In this document: positions 10,507 through 18,372 of the stretch, piece by piece
Layout: each line of letters begins with the position of its first letter
Position numbering within the stretch: the stretch's first letter is position 1
Notes under the pieces: model-generated
What the model saw: the letters and a program-made list of their open reading frames with translations, nothing else
The model's database searches: none
What the model was told of the DNA's origin: nothing
Assembly (NCBI GenBank): GCA_963747405.1
Contig: CAVVFG010000015.1
Location: 1-64,000, forward strand
DNA from: Fodinibacter sp963747405
GTDB taxonomy: Bacteria; Actinomycetota; Actinomycetes; Actinomycetales; Dermatophilaceae
Length of the DNA stretch: 64,000 nucleotides
Direction: 5' to 3'
Program-made: the position numbers and the translations under genes

Positions 10507-10722
10507 TCAGGCGGTGTCGCGCGGGTCGGGTGCCCCGCGCCGCTCGGCGATGGTGACGTCGCCGGCGCCCCAGTGGGTCAGGGGCACCTCCCGGATGACG
10601 ACACGGATGCTGTCCACCGGGGCGTCGACGGCCTCGGCGGTGGCGTGGGTGAGGGCGGAGATGAGGGTGCGCAGCTGCACCGGCGTGCGGCCCTCGGCCA
10701 GGGTGACCTCGACGAGCGGCAC
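10507..10722 (-). CDS. dmpI: 4-oxalocrotonate tautomerase
   Basis: The 71-residue protein starts GTG-CCG, so removal of Met leaves the N-terminal Pro1 that acts as the general base in this family. Counting from that Pro, Arg11, Arg39 and an aromatic residue at 50 (Trp here) fall exactly where 4-OT enzymes have their substrate-binding residues. It interconverts the enol and keto forms of 4-oxalocrotonate. Its start lies 2 bases after the decarboxylase stop, so the pair is tightly coupled. It is slightly longer than the usual 62-65 residues because of a short charged C-terminal tail. Confidence 0.92.
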   Translation of the reverse strand: MPLVEVTLAEGRTPVQLRTLISALTHATAEAVDAPVDSIRVVIREVPLTHWGAGDVTIAERRGAPDPRDTA

Positions 10723-10724
10723 GG

Positions 10725-11531
10725 CTACCGCACCCCGCCGTTGAGGAAGACCGACCCGAGGTTGGTGAAGTGCAGCGCGGTGCTCGACCCGGGTGGGGCG
10801 AACCCGGCATCGGTCATGCCGCCGGTGAGCACGATCCAGCCGGCCTCGATGGCGTGGCCACGCCGGGCCAGGGCGTTCGCGGCCAGGGCGAGCGCCTCTC
10901 CGGGGTGGCCCTGCACCGCGGCGCCGGTGGCCGAGTCGACGACCACACCGCCCACCTCGACGAGCACCGCCTCGAGCGTGAGGTCGAGCTCGGCCGGGGG
11001 CAGCCCGATCGGCCCGGTGACGAACGCACCGGACGACGCGTTGTCGGCCGCCACGTCGCCGGCGGTGAAGCGGAAGTTGCGGTAGCGGCTGTCGATGACC
11101 TCGGCGCCGCCCCACACCGTCTCGACGGCGCCCATCGCCTGGGCGCAGGTGACGCCCGGGCCCTCGAGCCGCTCACCCATGACGAAGACGATCTCGGGCT
11201 CGATGCGCGGGTGGATCAGCCGTTCCTGCGGCACCGGGTCGCCGACCGGCAGCACCATGGCGTCGGTGAGCCAGGCGACGAACGGAAAGTGCACGCCCAT
11301 CCGCTGCTGCTTGGCCCGGCTGGTCAGCCCCAGCTTGACGCCGATCAGCTTCTCGCCGCGGTCCAGGCGCTTTTGCAGGTTGAGGTCCTGTACCCGGTAG
11401 CCGGTGTCGAGGTCGAGCCCGGGCCACTCGTCGGTGAACGGGTCGCGCTCACGGCGCTCGTCCTCGCAGCGCAGCAGCTCGGCGGCGACCGACTCGACGT
11501 CCCAGCCCCCCTCGGGTGCCTCGCCGGCCAT
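10725..11531 (-). CDS. dmpH: 4-oxalocrotonate decarboxylase
   Basis: The 268-residue protein belongs to the hydratase/decarboxylase family (FAH-like fold). It was assigned as the decarboxylase rather than the hydratase because of GVKLGLTSRAKQQRMGV, LIHPRIEPEI and IDSRYRNFRF, which match the DmpH/XylI branch. The paralogue at 13721-14503 matches the DmpE branch. It converts the keto form of 4-oxalocrotonate to 2-oxopent-4-enoate and CO2, probably in complex with the hydratase. The ATG shares one base with the aldolase stop (TGATG), which indicates translational coupling. A Glu/Arg-rich segment (residues 22-35) is somewhat longer than in the reference enzymes. Confidence 0.88.
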   Translation of the reverse strand: MAGEAPEGGWDVESVAAELLRCEDERRERDPFTDEWPGLDLDTGYRVQDLNLQKRLDRGEKLIGVKLGLTSRAKQQRMGVHFPFVAWLTDAMVLPVGDPVPQERLIHPRIEPEIVFVMGERLEGPGVTCAQAMGAVETVWGGAEVIDSRYRNFRFTAGDVAADNASSGAFVTGPIGLPPAELDLTLEAVLVEVGGVVVDSATGAAVQGHPGEALALAANALARRGHAIEAGWIVLTGGMTDAGFAPPGSSTALHFTNLGSVFLNGGVR

Positions 11532-12679
11532 CAGCGCACGCCCATGCCGGCGAGGTCGCCGAGCTCGACGAGGTGCGACTTCTCCTCGGCGAGCTGGAGC
11601 GCGATGTCGATGATCATGTCCTCCTGGCCGCCGACGTAGCCGTACTCGCCGACCTTGGTCAGGATCTCGTGGGCCGGCACGTCGTACCGCGCGGCGGCCC
11701 GCTCGGCGTGCAGCAGGAAGGAGCTGTAGACCCCGGCGTAGCCCTGGGTGATCGACGCCCGGTCCATCCACGGCAGGCGGGGGATGAAGGGGCGCACGAC
11801 GTCCTCGGCGGCCGAGAGCACCTCGCCGAGGTCGACCCCGGTGCGGATCCCCATCCGCTCGAAGGTCGCCGCGAGCACCTCGGTGGGGCTGTTGCCCGCG
11901 CCCGCGCCGAGGGCGCACAGCGCGCCGTCGATCTGCAGCGCACCGGCCTGGTAGGCCAGCACCGAGTTGGCGATGCCGAGGCTGAGGTTCTGGTGGCCGT
12001 GGAAGCCGACCTGCGCCTCGCGACCGATCTCGGCGATGACGGCCGAGATCCGCTCCTGCGCGTCGCTGAGCACCAGCGCGCCCGCGGAGTCGACGACGTA
12101 GACGCACTGGGCCCCGGCATCCACCATGATGCGCGCCTGCTCGGCGAGCGTGGCCGGCGACGCCTTGTGGCTGAGCATGAGGAACCCGACGGTCTCCATG
12201 CCCAGGGCCCGGGCGGCGCCGAAGTGCTGGATGGAGACGTCGGCCTCGGTGCAGTGGGTGGCGATGCGGGCGACCGACGCGCCGGCCGCGTGGGCGTTCT
12301 TGAGGTCGTGCAGCGTGCCGAGGCCGGGCAGCATGAGGATGGCGATCCTGGCCTGGGTGGCCTCCTCGACGGCGGCGGAGATGAGTGTCATCTCCTCGAC
12401 CTTGGAGAAGCCGTAGTTGAAGCTCGAGCCGCCGAGGCCGTCGCCGTGGCTGACCTCGATGACCTGCACGCCGGCGGTGTCGAGGGCGTGCACGACGCCG
12501 CGCACCTGCTCCTCGGTGAACTGGTGGCTCATCGCGTGCGAGCCGTCGCGCAAGGTCGAGTCGGTGATCCGCAGGTCGCGCTCGCCGCCCGCCTTCGGGG
12601 TGTTGGCGAGCACGTCGGTCTCGGTCAGCTCGTCGACGACGACGGGCACGTCCTCGGTGCGGATGGTCATGTCACCCAT
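11531..12679 (-). CDS. dmpG: 4-hydroxy-2-oxovalerate aldolase
   Basis: The 382-residue class II aldolase splits 4-hydroxy-2-oxovalerate into pyruvate and acetaldehyde and passes the aldehyde to DmpF through a channel. The active-site loop RITDSTLRDGSHAMSHQF carries Arg44, Asp45 (metal ligand) and His48. The second metal motif is GFHGHQN. About 35 residues precede the barrel, more than in DmpG. Starts are possible at GTG 12688, ATG 12679 and ATG 12670. The ATG at 12679 follows the acetaldehyde dehydrogenase stop by one base and was chosen, but this is not certain. The tight order dmpF-dmpG fits the known bifunctional complex. Confidence 0.93.
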   Translation of the reverse strand: MGDMTIRTEDVPVVVDELTETDVLANTPKAGGERDLRITDSTLRDGSHAMSHQFTEEQVRGVVHALDTAGVQVIEVSHGDGLGGSSFNYGFSKVEEMTLISAAVEEATQARIAILMLPGLGTLHDLKNAHAAGASVARIATHCTEADVSIQHFGAARALGMETVGFLMLSHKASPATLAEQARIMVDAGAQCVYVVDSAGALVLSDAQERISAVIAEIGREAQVGFHGHQNLSLGIANSVLAYQAGALQIDGALCALGAGAGNSPTEVLAATFERMGIRTGVDLGEVLSAAEDVVRPFIPRLPWMDRASITQGYAGVYSSFLLHAERAAARYDVPAHEILTKVGEYGYVGGQEDMIIDIALQLAEEKSHLVELGDLAGMGVR

Positions 12680-12680
12680 G

Positions 12681-13697
12681 TCAGACACCGGCCTTCTGCG
12701 CGTCGGCGCCGACGCCGACGAGCGGGTCAGGGACGTCGCCGAGCGCAGCCGACGACTTCCACGTGGACGCGACGCCGAGCCGGTGGGCGACCATGATGTC
12801 GCCGACCCGGGCCGCGGCCGCGGTGATGATGTCGAGGTTGCCCGCGTAGTCGGGCAGGTAGTCGCCGCGGCCCTTGACCTCGATGGGCACGAACACGCGG
12901 GCCATGCCCTTCCAGGTGTCGCGGGCGTGGTCGAACTGGGGGTCGGCGCGCAGGTGGTACCCGGGCACGTAGTCCTGCACCTCGGCGACCATCGCGTGGA
13001 TCGAGGCCAGGATGCGGTCCTGCAGATCGCCGGGCTCGGCGGCCTCCGCGGGGATGGCGCAGAACACCGAGTTGCGCATCATCAGCGGCGGCTCGACCGG
13101 GTTCAGGATGATGATCGCCTTGCCGCGCTGGGCGCCGCCGACCACCTCGAGCGCCTCGGAGGTGGTCTCGGTGAACTCGTCGATGTTGGCGCGGGTGCCC
13201 GGGCCGGCGGACTTGCTCGAGATGCTCGCGACGATCTCGGCGTAGGGGACGGGGACCACGGAGGAGACCGCCTTGACCATCGGCGTGGTGGCCTGGCCGC
13301 CGCAGGTGATCATGTTGACGTTCATCGCGTCGAGGTTGAAGTCGAGGTTCACCGGCGGGCAGAGGTAGGGGCCGACCGCCGCGGGGGTCAGGTCGACGGC
13401 GAGGATGCCGGCCTGCGCGTAGCGCGGTGCGTTCGCCTCGTGCGCCTTGGCCGAGGTGCACTCGAAGACGATGTCGGGCAGCTCGTCCTGGGCGAGGAGC
13501 CAGTCGACGCCCTCGTGGCTTGCCGCGAGGCCCAGCGACTTCGCGCGGCGCAGGCCGTCGGATGCCGGGTCGACGCCGACCATCCAGCGCGGGTCGAGCA
13601 CATCGCTGCGGCGCATCAGCTTGAACATCAGGTCGGTGCCGATGTTGCCGGGGCCGACGATGGCGGCGGTGCCCTTGGTCCTGGGGCTGGTGGACAT
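12681..13697 (-). CDS. dmpF: acetaldehyde dehydrogenase (acylating)
   Basis: The 338-residue protein converts acetaldehyde, NAD and CoA to acetyl-CoA. It has an N-terminal Rossmann motif (IVGPGNIGTDLM, 13-24) and the catalytic Cys132 in MITCGGQATTP, the position known for DmpF. The C-terminal part has the dimerisation and aldolase-contact segments typical of the family. An AAGGAG ribosome site precedes the ATG. It lies one or two bases upstream of the aldolase gene and 23 bases downstream of the hydratase gene, so all six lower-pathway genes read as one operon. Confidence 0.95.
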   Translation of the reverse strand: MSTSPRTKGTAAIVGPGNIGTDLMFKLMRRSDVLDPRWMVGVDPASDGLRRAKSLGLAASHEGVDWLLAQDELPDIVFECTSAKAHEANAPRYAQAGILAVDLTPAAVGPYLCPPVNLDFNLDAMNVNMITCGGQATTPMVKAVSSVVPVPYAEIVASISSKSAGPGTRANIDEFTETTSEALEVVGGAQRGKAIIILNPVEPPLMMRNSVFCAIPAEAAEPGDLQDRILASIHAMVAEVQDYVPGYHLRADPQFDHARDTWKGMARVFVPIEVKGRGDYLPDYAGNLDIITAAAARVGDIMVAHRLGVASTWKSSAALGDVPDPLVGVGADAQKAGV

Positions 13698-13720
13698 GGC
13701 GCTCCTTCGGTGGGGGCGGT

Positions 13721-14503
13721 TCAGACGAATCGGGCGGTGACGCTGCCGAGCCCGGCGAACGTCGCGGTGAAGGTGTCGCCGGCGGCGACGGGGGACATCG
13801 CGCACACCGAGCCGGGCAGCACGACGTGGCCCTTCTCGAGGGTCACCCCCCGGGCGCCGACGGTGTTGGCGAGCCAGACCAGCGAGTTCAGCGGGGAGCC
13901 GAGCACGGCGCCGCCCGCGCCGGTGCCGACGACCTCGCCGTTGCGGTGGAAGGTGGCCCCGGCCAGTCGCAGGTCTACCGCGCCGACATCCGTGGGGGTG
14001 GAGCCGAGCACGACCGCGCCCGAGCTGGCGTTGTCGGCGATGGTGTCGAACAGGCCGATCTTCCAGTCGCGGATGCGGCTGTCGACGATCTCGAGCGCGG
14101 GCAGCACGAAGTCGACGGCGCGCAGCGCCTCGTGCACGGTGACCCCTGGGCCCCTCAGCGACTTCTTGAGCACGAAGGCGACCTCGGGCTCGATGCGCGG
14201 CTGCACGAAGGAGCCGATCGGGATCGGCATGTGCTCGAGGTGAAAGAAGTCGTCGAGCAGGTGCCCGTAGTCGGGCTCGGTGACGCCGAGCAGGCGCTGC
14301 ATGGCGGCGCTGGTGAGGCCGACCTTGTGGCCCTGCACGGTGCGGCCCTGGGCGAGGCGCCGTTCGATCTGCAGCAGCTGGATGGCGTAGGCGTCCTCCA
14401 GCGTCATCCCCTCGTGCGTCGAGGTCAGCGGCTCGAGCGGCTCCTTGGAGTCGTAGGCCGCGAGGAGCGCACTGGCGACCTGCGCGCGGGTCGAGTCGTC
14501 CAC
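13721..14503 (-). CDS. dmpE: 2-hydroxypenta-2,4-dienoate (2-oxopent-4-enoate) hydratase
   Basis: The 260-residue protein hydrates 2-oxopent-4-enoate to 4-hydroxy-2-oxovalerate. It matches the DmpE branch rather than the decarboxylase branch in VQPRIEPEVAFVLKKSLRGPG, IVDSRIRDWKI and the tail GLGSVTARFV. The start is GTG with GGAAGGA close upstream. It is the first gene of the lower-pathway operon (hydratase, dehydrogenase, aldolase, decarboxylase, tautomerase, semialdehyde dehydrogenase). A GTTCC-N7-GGAAC palindrome lies 113 bp upstream of the start, suggesting control by one of the neighbouring IclR proteins. Confidence 0.92.
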   Translation of the reverse strand: MDDSTRAQVASALLAAYDSKEPLEPLTSTHEGMTLEDAYAIQLLQIERRLAQGRTVQGHKVGLTSAAMQRLLGVTEPDYGHLLDDFFHLEHMPIPIGSFVQPRIEPEVAFVLKKSLRGPGVTVHEALRAVDFVLPALEIVDSRIRDWKIGLFDTIADNASSGAVVLGSTPTDVGAVDLRLAGATFHRNGEVVGTGAGGAVLGSPLNSLVWLANTVGARGVTLEKGHVVLPGSVCAMSPVAAGDTFTATFAGLGSVTARFV

Positions 14504-14615
14504 GGGGTTCCTTCCTGGGGCCCGTGCGAGACGGCGCGGGCGCGGGGGCGGGGCGCGGGGGGTGCGGCGCCTTCCGGATCGACGGTACGGACGTCGTGGA
14601 CGGCCTGCGCGCCAC

Positions 14616-14632
14616 GTTCCGCTCCCGGGAAC
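14616..14632. promoter_or_regulatory. predicted IclR operator, lower-pathway operon
   Basis: GTTCCGCTCCCGGGAAC is a palindrome with 5-bp arms and a 7-base spacer, flanked by ACG on the left and ATCCG on the right. It lies in the 172-bp gap between the hydratase gene and an IclR gene. Sites at 15559 and 23794 have the same arms, the same spacer length and similar flanks. The gap contains nothing else that could be recognised. Confidence 0.65.
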
Positions 14633-14675
14633 ATCCGGGCCGGTGGGCAGGACAGGGGTGGGGAGGACAGGGGGC

Positions 14676-15485
14676 TCAGGCCGTGTGCGCGCGGGAGATG
14701 CGCCGGCTCGCCGCCACGAGCACCGGCACCAGCCGGTCGACCTGCGGCGCGATGGCCTCGGTCGGGCCGAACACCGACACCGAGGCGATCGCCACCCGCC
14801 GCGCGATCACCGGGACAGCCACCGACGAGGCGCCGTCGAAGGACTCACCGTGCGACACGGCATACCCGACCTTGCGCACCGACTCCAGGCAGCCCAGCCA
14901 GTCGGCCTCGGTGCGCACGGTCTTGTTGACCCGCGGGGGGAACCCGGCGCGGCGGCGGGCGAGGTCGGCCTCGGGGTTCCAGGCGGCGATCGCCTTGCCG
15001 CTGCTGGTGGTGTGCGAGGGCAGGCGGCGGCCGAAGTGGCCCAGGAAGCGCACGCCGTCGGTGTTCTCGATGCGCTCGACGAAAACGACGTCGGGGCCGT
15101 CGGGGACGGAGAAGTTGACGGTCAGGCCGGTGGTCGCGGCGACCTGGTGCAGGGTGGGCAGGGCGATGTGGCGCAGCTCGTTGCGGGCCAGCGCCAGCGC
15201 GCCGAGCTCGTAGACGTGGATGCCGAGGCGGTACTGGCCGCTGTGCGCGTCCTGCTCGACGAAGCCGCGGCTCGCGAGGGTCTGCAGCAGGCGGTGGGCC
15301 GTCGACTTCGCGACCCCGAGCCGGCGGGCGATGTCGGAGACGCCGAGCTCGCCGTCGAGCGCGAAGCACTCGAGCACGTCGAGGGCGCTGCCGACCGACT
15401 TCAGCCCCGAGCCGTGGGAGTCCTCGCCCTGGGCACGCTTGGGGGTGGTGGCGCACCACGCCTGGTCCTGAAGAACGATCGACAT
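14676..15485 (-). CDS. IclR-family transcriptional regulator, pathway-side copy
   Basis: The 269-residue protein has an N-terminal winged helix-turn-helix (about 28-86, with LGVSDIARRLGVAKSTAHRLLQTL) and the IclR effector domain (about 95-260; GLTVNFSVPDGPDVVFVERI, and SSGKAIAAW near 161-169). About 25 extra residues precede the DNA-binding domain. It is transcribed in the same direction as the lower-pathway operon and divergently from a second IclR gene. IclR proteins often control aromatic degradation as activators or repressors. The inducer here is unknown; phenol or a pathway intermediate is plausible. Confidence 0.9.
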   Translation of the reverse strand: MSIVLQDQAWCATTPKRAQGEDSHGSGLKSVGSALDVLECFALDGELGVSDIARRLGVAKSTAHRLLQTLASRGFVEQDAHSGQYRLGIHVYELGALALARNELRHIALPTLHQVAATTGLTVNFSVPDGPDVVFVERIENTDGVRFLGHFGRRLPSHTTSSGKAIAAWNPEADLARRRAGFPPRVNKTVRTEADWLGCLESVRKVGYAVSHGESFDGASSVAVPVIARRVAIASVSVFGPTEAIAPQVDRLVPVLVAASRRISRAHTA

Positions 15486-15554
15486 GCTTTTGGCTCCCTT
15501 GCCCGATGGGTCGATGTGCTGACACTGGGCCCCCGCCCGTGGTTCGATCAACGA

Positions 15555-16331
15555 ATGCGTTCCACTGAGCGGAACACCGCCCCTGTGAGCCTGCTCGCAC
15601 GGGCCGCCGCGATCGTCGGCGCCTTCGACGACCGCGCCCCGGTGCTCACGCTGGGCGAGCTGGCCCGGCGCACCGGGCTGGCCAAGTCGACCGTGCACCG
15701 GATCGCCGGCGAGCTGGTCGGCCTGCGGGTGCTCGAGCGGCAGGAGGGCGGTCCCTCGGGGGAGGGCTACCGGCTCGGGATGTGGCTGTTCGAGCGTGGC
15801 GAGCTGGTGCCCCAGCACCGCTCGCTGTCGCAGGCCGCGCTGCCGGTGATGGAGGACCTGCGCGAGGCGACCCGCCAGCGCATCCACCTCGCCGTGCTCG
15901 ACGGGGTCGACGTGGTCTACGTCGAGATCCTCGGCACCGGTGGCCTCGAGGTGCCCTCGCGCACCGGAGGGCGCCTGCCCGCGCACGCCACCGGCGTGGG
16001 GAAGGCGATCCTGGCCTACTCGCCGGCCGCGACCGTGCAGGCGCGCATCGACGCGGGCCTGCCGCGGCTCACCCCGCGCACCATCTCGACCTCGGGTGGG
16101 CTGGTGCGCGAGCTGCGCAAGATCCGCTCCGTCGGCATGGCGCTCGACCTCGAGGAGGCCACTCCCGGCGTCTCGTGCGTCGCCGCGCCGGTGTTCGGCG
16201 CCGACCGGAAGGTGGCCGCCGGGCTGTCCGCCACCGGAGCGACCGGGTCCATCGACCCGGGCACCTTGGGGCCGGCGGTGCGCACCGCCGCCTTCACCCT
16301 CAGCCGCCTGCTGCGCGAGTCCGGCCTCTGA
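15555..16331 (+). CDS. IclR-family transcriptional regulator, divergent copy
   Basis: The 258-residue protein has the winged helix (about 11-75, with LTLGELARRTGLAKSTVHRIAGEL) and an IclR effector domain (RIHLAVLDGVDVVYVEIL, and TGVGKAILAYS). It is distinct in sequence from the neighbouring IclR protein. The start is ambiguous. ATG at 15555 places the predicted operator (15559-15575) inside the coding region. GTG at 15585 would place it just upstream, which is more usual for an autoregulated gene, and still leaves a complete DNA-binding domain. The two IclR genes are separated by only 69 bp between start codons. Confidence 0.88.
   Translation: MRSTERNTAPVSLLARAAAIVGAFDDRAPVLTLGELARRTGLAKSTVHRIAGELVGLRVLERQEGGPSGEGYRLGMWLFERGELVPQHRSLSQAALPVMEDLREATRQRIHLAVLDGVDVVYVEILGTGGLEVPSRTGGRLPAHATGVGKAILAYSPAATVQARIDAGLPRLTPRTISTSGGLVRELRKIRSVGMALDLEEATPGVSCVAAPVFGADRKVAAGLSATGATGSIDPGTLGPAVRTAAFTLSRLLRESGL
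15559..15575. promoter_or_regulatory. predicted IclR operator at the divergent regulator pair
   Basis: GTTCCACTGAGCGGAAC has the same GTTCC-N7-GGAAC arms and spacing as the sites at 14616 and 23794. It overlaps the first codons of the plus-strand IclR gene, or lies just upstream if that gene starts at GTG 15585. It fits autoregulation of the regulator pair. Confidence 0.6.
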
Positions 16332-16352
16332 CCACCCCGCCCGGCCCCTGCC

Positions 16353-16756
16353 CTCCCCGACTTTGTAGGGGAGAAGCGGGGCAACACGCTGTGGACGGGC
16401 TGGTTTGTGCGGCTCTTCGCATGAAAGGTCGGGGAGGGGGCCGGCTGGAGGGTGGGGTGCCGACGGTCGGCGCGGGCCCGGCATCCGGATGCCGGGAACG
16501 GCGGCCGAGGAGGCTCTGCCTGGATGAGCGCGGGCGGGGGCCCGGCGAGGGCGCGCGGCGGACCCGACCCGGCCCGGGCGTCACCCCCCTCGCCGGAGCG
16601 GCCGCTCGGGGACCCGGCCGACGGCGAAGAGCTGGGGAGCCACCGGGCGCCGACGGCCCCCGACTTGCCGACGGCCCCGGACTTTGCAGGTCAGCAGCCG
16701 CCCGAAGCCGGATTTCGCGGCGTGTTGCCCGGCTTCTCCCCTACAAAGTCGGGGAG
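16353..16756. repeat. 37-bp near-perfect inverted repeats flanking a 330-bp non-coding segment
   Basis: The arms at 16353-16389 and 16720-16756 are 36 of 37 identical as inverted copies. Each arm contains its own small hairpin: CTCCCC, loop GACTTTGTA, GGGGAG. They sit just beyond the 3' ends of two convergent genes, the IclR gene ending at 16331 and the reductase gene ending at 16780. Nothing protein-like is convincing in the 330 bp between them. They could be two copies of a terminator-type element or the ends of a small non-autonomous mobile element. No target duplication was found. Confidence 0.75.
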
Positions 16757-16779
16757 AAGCGGTCGGGAGGAGGGGTGGG

Positions 16780-17874
16780 TCAGCGCTTGATCAGGGGGGA
16801 GCGCACTCCGCCGGTCGCCTTGTCACCCTCGTTGAAGAAGTCCTCGCGGTGGATGTCGCGCGGGAAGAGCCGCTTGCCCATGAGCGTCTTCAGCGCCGCC
16901 TCGACCATCGGCGGGGGGCCGCACAGGTAGCCGGCGCAGCCGCCCAGGGTGGCGTGGTCGGCGGCGATCACGTCGGTCACCAGGCCGAAACCGTAGGCGG
17001 CCGCGTCGGGCCCGCAGTCGTCCGCGGTCTCCTCCGACAGGCACGGCCGGTAGGTGAACTGGTCGGGGAACTGCGCTGCGAGAGAGCGGAAGAACTCGAC
17101 GTCGTAGAGCCACTCGCGCGAGCGCGCACCCTGGTAGAGGGTGAGCCGGCCCTCGTACGCGCCGTCCTCGAGGGCGTACCGGATCATCGACTTCAAGGGC
17201 GCGAGCCCGGTGCCGCCACCGACCAGGATGGCGTGCCGGTCGTCGTCGGTCTTGAGCACGAACCGGCCGTAGGGGCCGGAGACCGACACGGTGTCGCCCA
17301 GCGTCATCCCCCCGAAGACCCACCCGTCGGTGCCCCGGCCGCCGGGGACGTTGCGGATGTGGAACTCGAGCTCGCGCTGCTCGGTGGGCGGCGAGGCGAT
17401 CGACCAGGTGCGGTCGACGGCAGGCAGCCCGTCGCGGGCGGGTACCTGGAACTTCAGGTACTGGCCGGCGTTGAACCCGATCTCGCGGTCCAGCGCGATG
17501 ACCAGCCGCACGGTGTCGCGGGCGATCTCGGTGAGCTCGATGACGGTGCCCTCGTAGTCCTGCACGGGGAAGACCTCGACCGACTCGTCGACGTCGATGT
17601 CGGCCTCGATGGTGACGTCCGAGCGCGGGCACGCCGTGCACGGCAGCAGCTTGCCCTCGTCGCGCTCGTAGTCCATCAGGGCGAACGAGCTGGCGGCGCC
17701 GTGGTCGACGTCGCCGTCGAGCACCTCGGCCTTGCACGTGGCGCAGGTGCCGTGGGTGCACGAGTGGGGGAGCCACACGCCGCTGCGCAGGCACGCGTCG
17801 AGGATGGTCTGGTCCTCACGGCACTCGACCTCCCGGCCGAGCGGCTCGACGATGATCGTGTGGGTCTGGGTCAT
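16780..17874 (-). CDS. dmpP: phenol hydroxylase reductase component (P5)
   Basis: The 364-residue flavoprotein passes electrons from NADH to the diiron hydroxylase. The N-terminal plant-type 2Fe-2S domain has Cys39, Cys44, Cys47 and Cys79 (CTHGTCATC and LLPCTAC). The FAD motif is RTWSIASPP and the NAD site is GGGTGLAPLKSM. These three domains in this order define the DmpP type of reductase. It is the last gene of the phenol hydroxylase operon. It is separated from dmpO by 163 bp that contain a long palindrome, an unusually wide gap for a component needed in the same complex. Confidence 0.96.
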   Translation of the reverse strand: MTQTHTIIVEPLGREVECREDQTILDACLRSGVWLPHSCTHGTCATCKAEVLDGDVDHGAASSFALMDYERDEGKLLPCTACPRSDVTIEADIDVDESVEVFPVQDYEGTVIELTEIARDTVRLVIALDREIGFNAGQYLKFQVPARDGLPAVDRTWSIASPPTEQRELEFHIRNVPGGRGTDGWVFGGMTLGDTVSVSGPYGRFVLKTDDDRHAILVGGGTGLAPLKSMIRYALEDGAYEGRLTLYQGARSREWLYDVEFFRSLAAQFPDQFTYRPCLSEETADDCGPDAAAYGFGLVTDVIAADHATLGGCAGYLCGPPPMVEAALKTLMGKRLFPRDIHREDFFNEGDKATGGVRSPLIKR

Positions 17875-17920
17875 GGCTCGCTCACTGGCTCGGCTCTGCG
17901 GTGGGTGCCGCCCCGGCCGC

Positions 17921-17993
17921 GACCTCGTGCGACCTGGCTGCGGTTCCGGGCTGCTGGGCCGGCGGGAACCGCAGGTGGGGGTCGCACGAGGTC
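17921..17993. repeat. long palindrome between dmpO and dmpP, member of a two-copy family
   Basis: The arms at 17921-17947 and 17965-17993 pair through GACCTCGTGCGACC and TGCGGTTCC, with a small internal mismatch. The same layout (CGTGCGAC outer block, GCGGTTC inner block) occurs at 24673-24747. It lies inside an operon, so it may tune reductase expression or protect the upstream mRNA from 3' decay. It occupies most of the 17875-18037 gap. Confidence 0.7.
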
Positions 17994-18037
17994 TTGGGAT
18001 TGGGGGTGGGGCGGGTTGGGACTGGAGGTCGGTCGCC

Positions 18038-18367
18038 TCAGGCGGCGACGACCTTCATCCCGATGACGTCCTTGTGCTCGACGCCGACCTCCTCGAGGGT
18101 CTGGTCGTCGCGCGGCTCGATGACCTCGCCGTGCAGGGTCCACACGCGCGTGGCGGCCGGGTCGAAGTCCGGGTCCTCCTCGGCGTAGGGGACGACCAGG
18201 CCGTTCCAGAAGTCGCCCCAGGTCATCGCCTTGGGCGCCCGGAAGCACGCCGACGCGCAGAACCAGGGGTTCTCCTGGAACCACAGGTGGACCAGCTGGT
18301 CCTCGCCGTACAGCTCCTGGCGCGACTTCGACGGGAACTCGTAGGTGCCGATGCTCTTCACGGCCAT
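18038..18367 (-). CDS. dmpO: phenol hydroxylase P4 subunit
   Basis: The 109-residue protein matches the small gamma subunit of multicomponent phenol hydroxylases: IGTYEFPSKSRQELYGEDQL at the N-terminus, then FCASACFRAPKAMTWGDFW and VVPYAEEDPDFDP. Together with DmpL and DmpN it forms the hydroxylase dimer. It starts 5 bases after the dmpN stop, which supports coupled translation and a fixed subunit ratio. Confidence 0.93.
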   Translation of the reverse strand: MAVKSIGTYEFPSKSRQELYGEDQLVHLWFQENPWFCASACFRAPKAMTWGDFWNGLVVPYAEEDPDFDPAATRVWTLHGEVIEPRDDQTLEEVGVEHKDVIGMKVVAA

Positions 18368-18372
18368 GGTGC

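Noticed and set aside
10725..14503. Two copies of the same hydratase gene
   Set aside because: Motifs separate them into decarboxylase (10725-11531) and hydratase (13721-14503), both needed by the pathway.
16390..16719. A passenger gene between the 37-bp inverted repeats
   Set aside because: Short frames exist on both strands, but none has a start with a ribosome site or a recognisable protein pattern.
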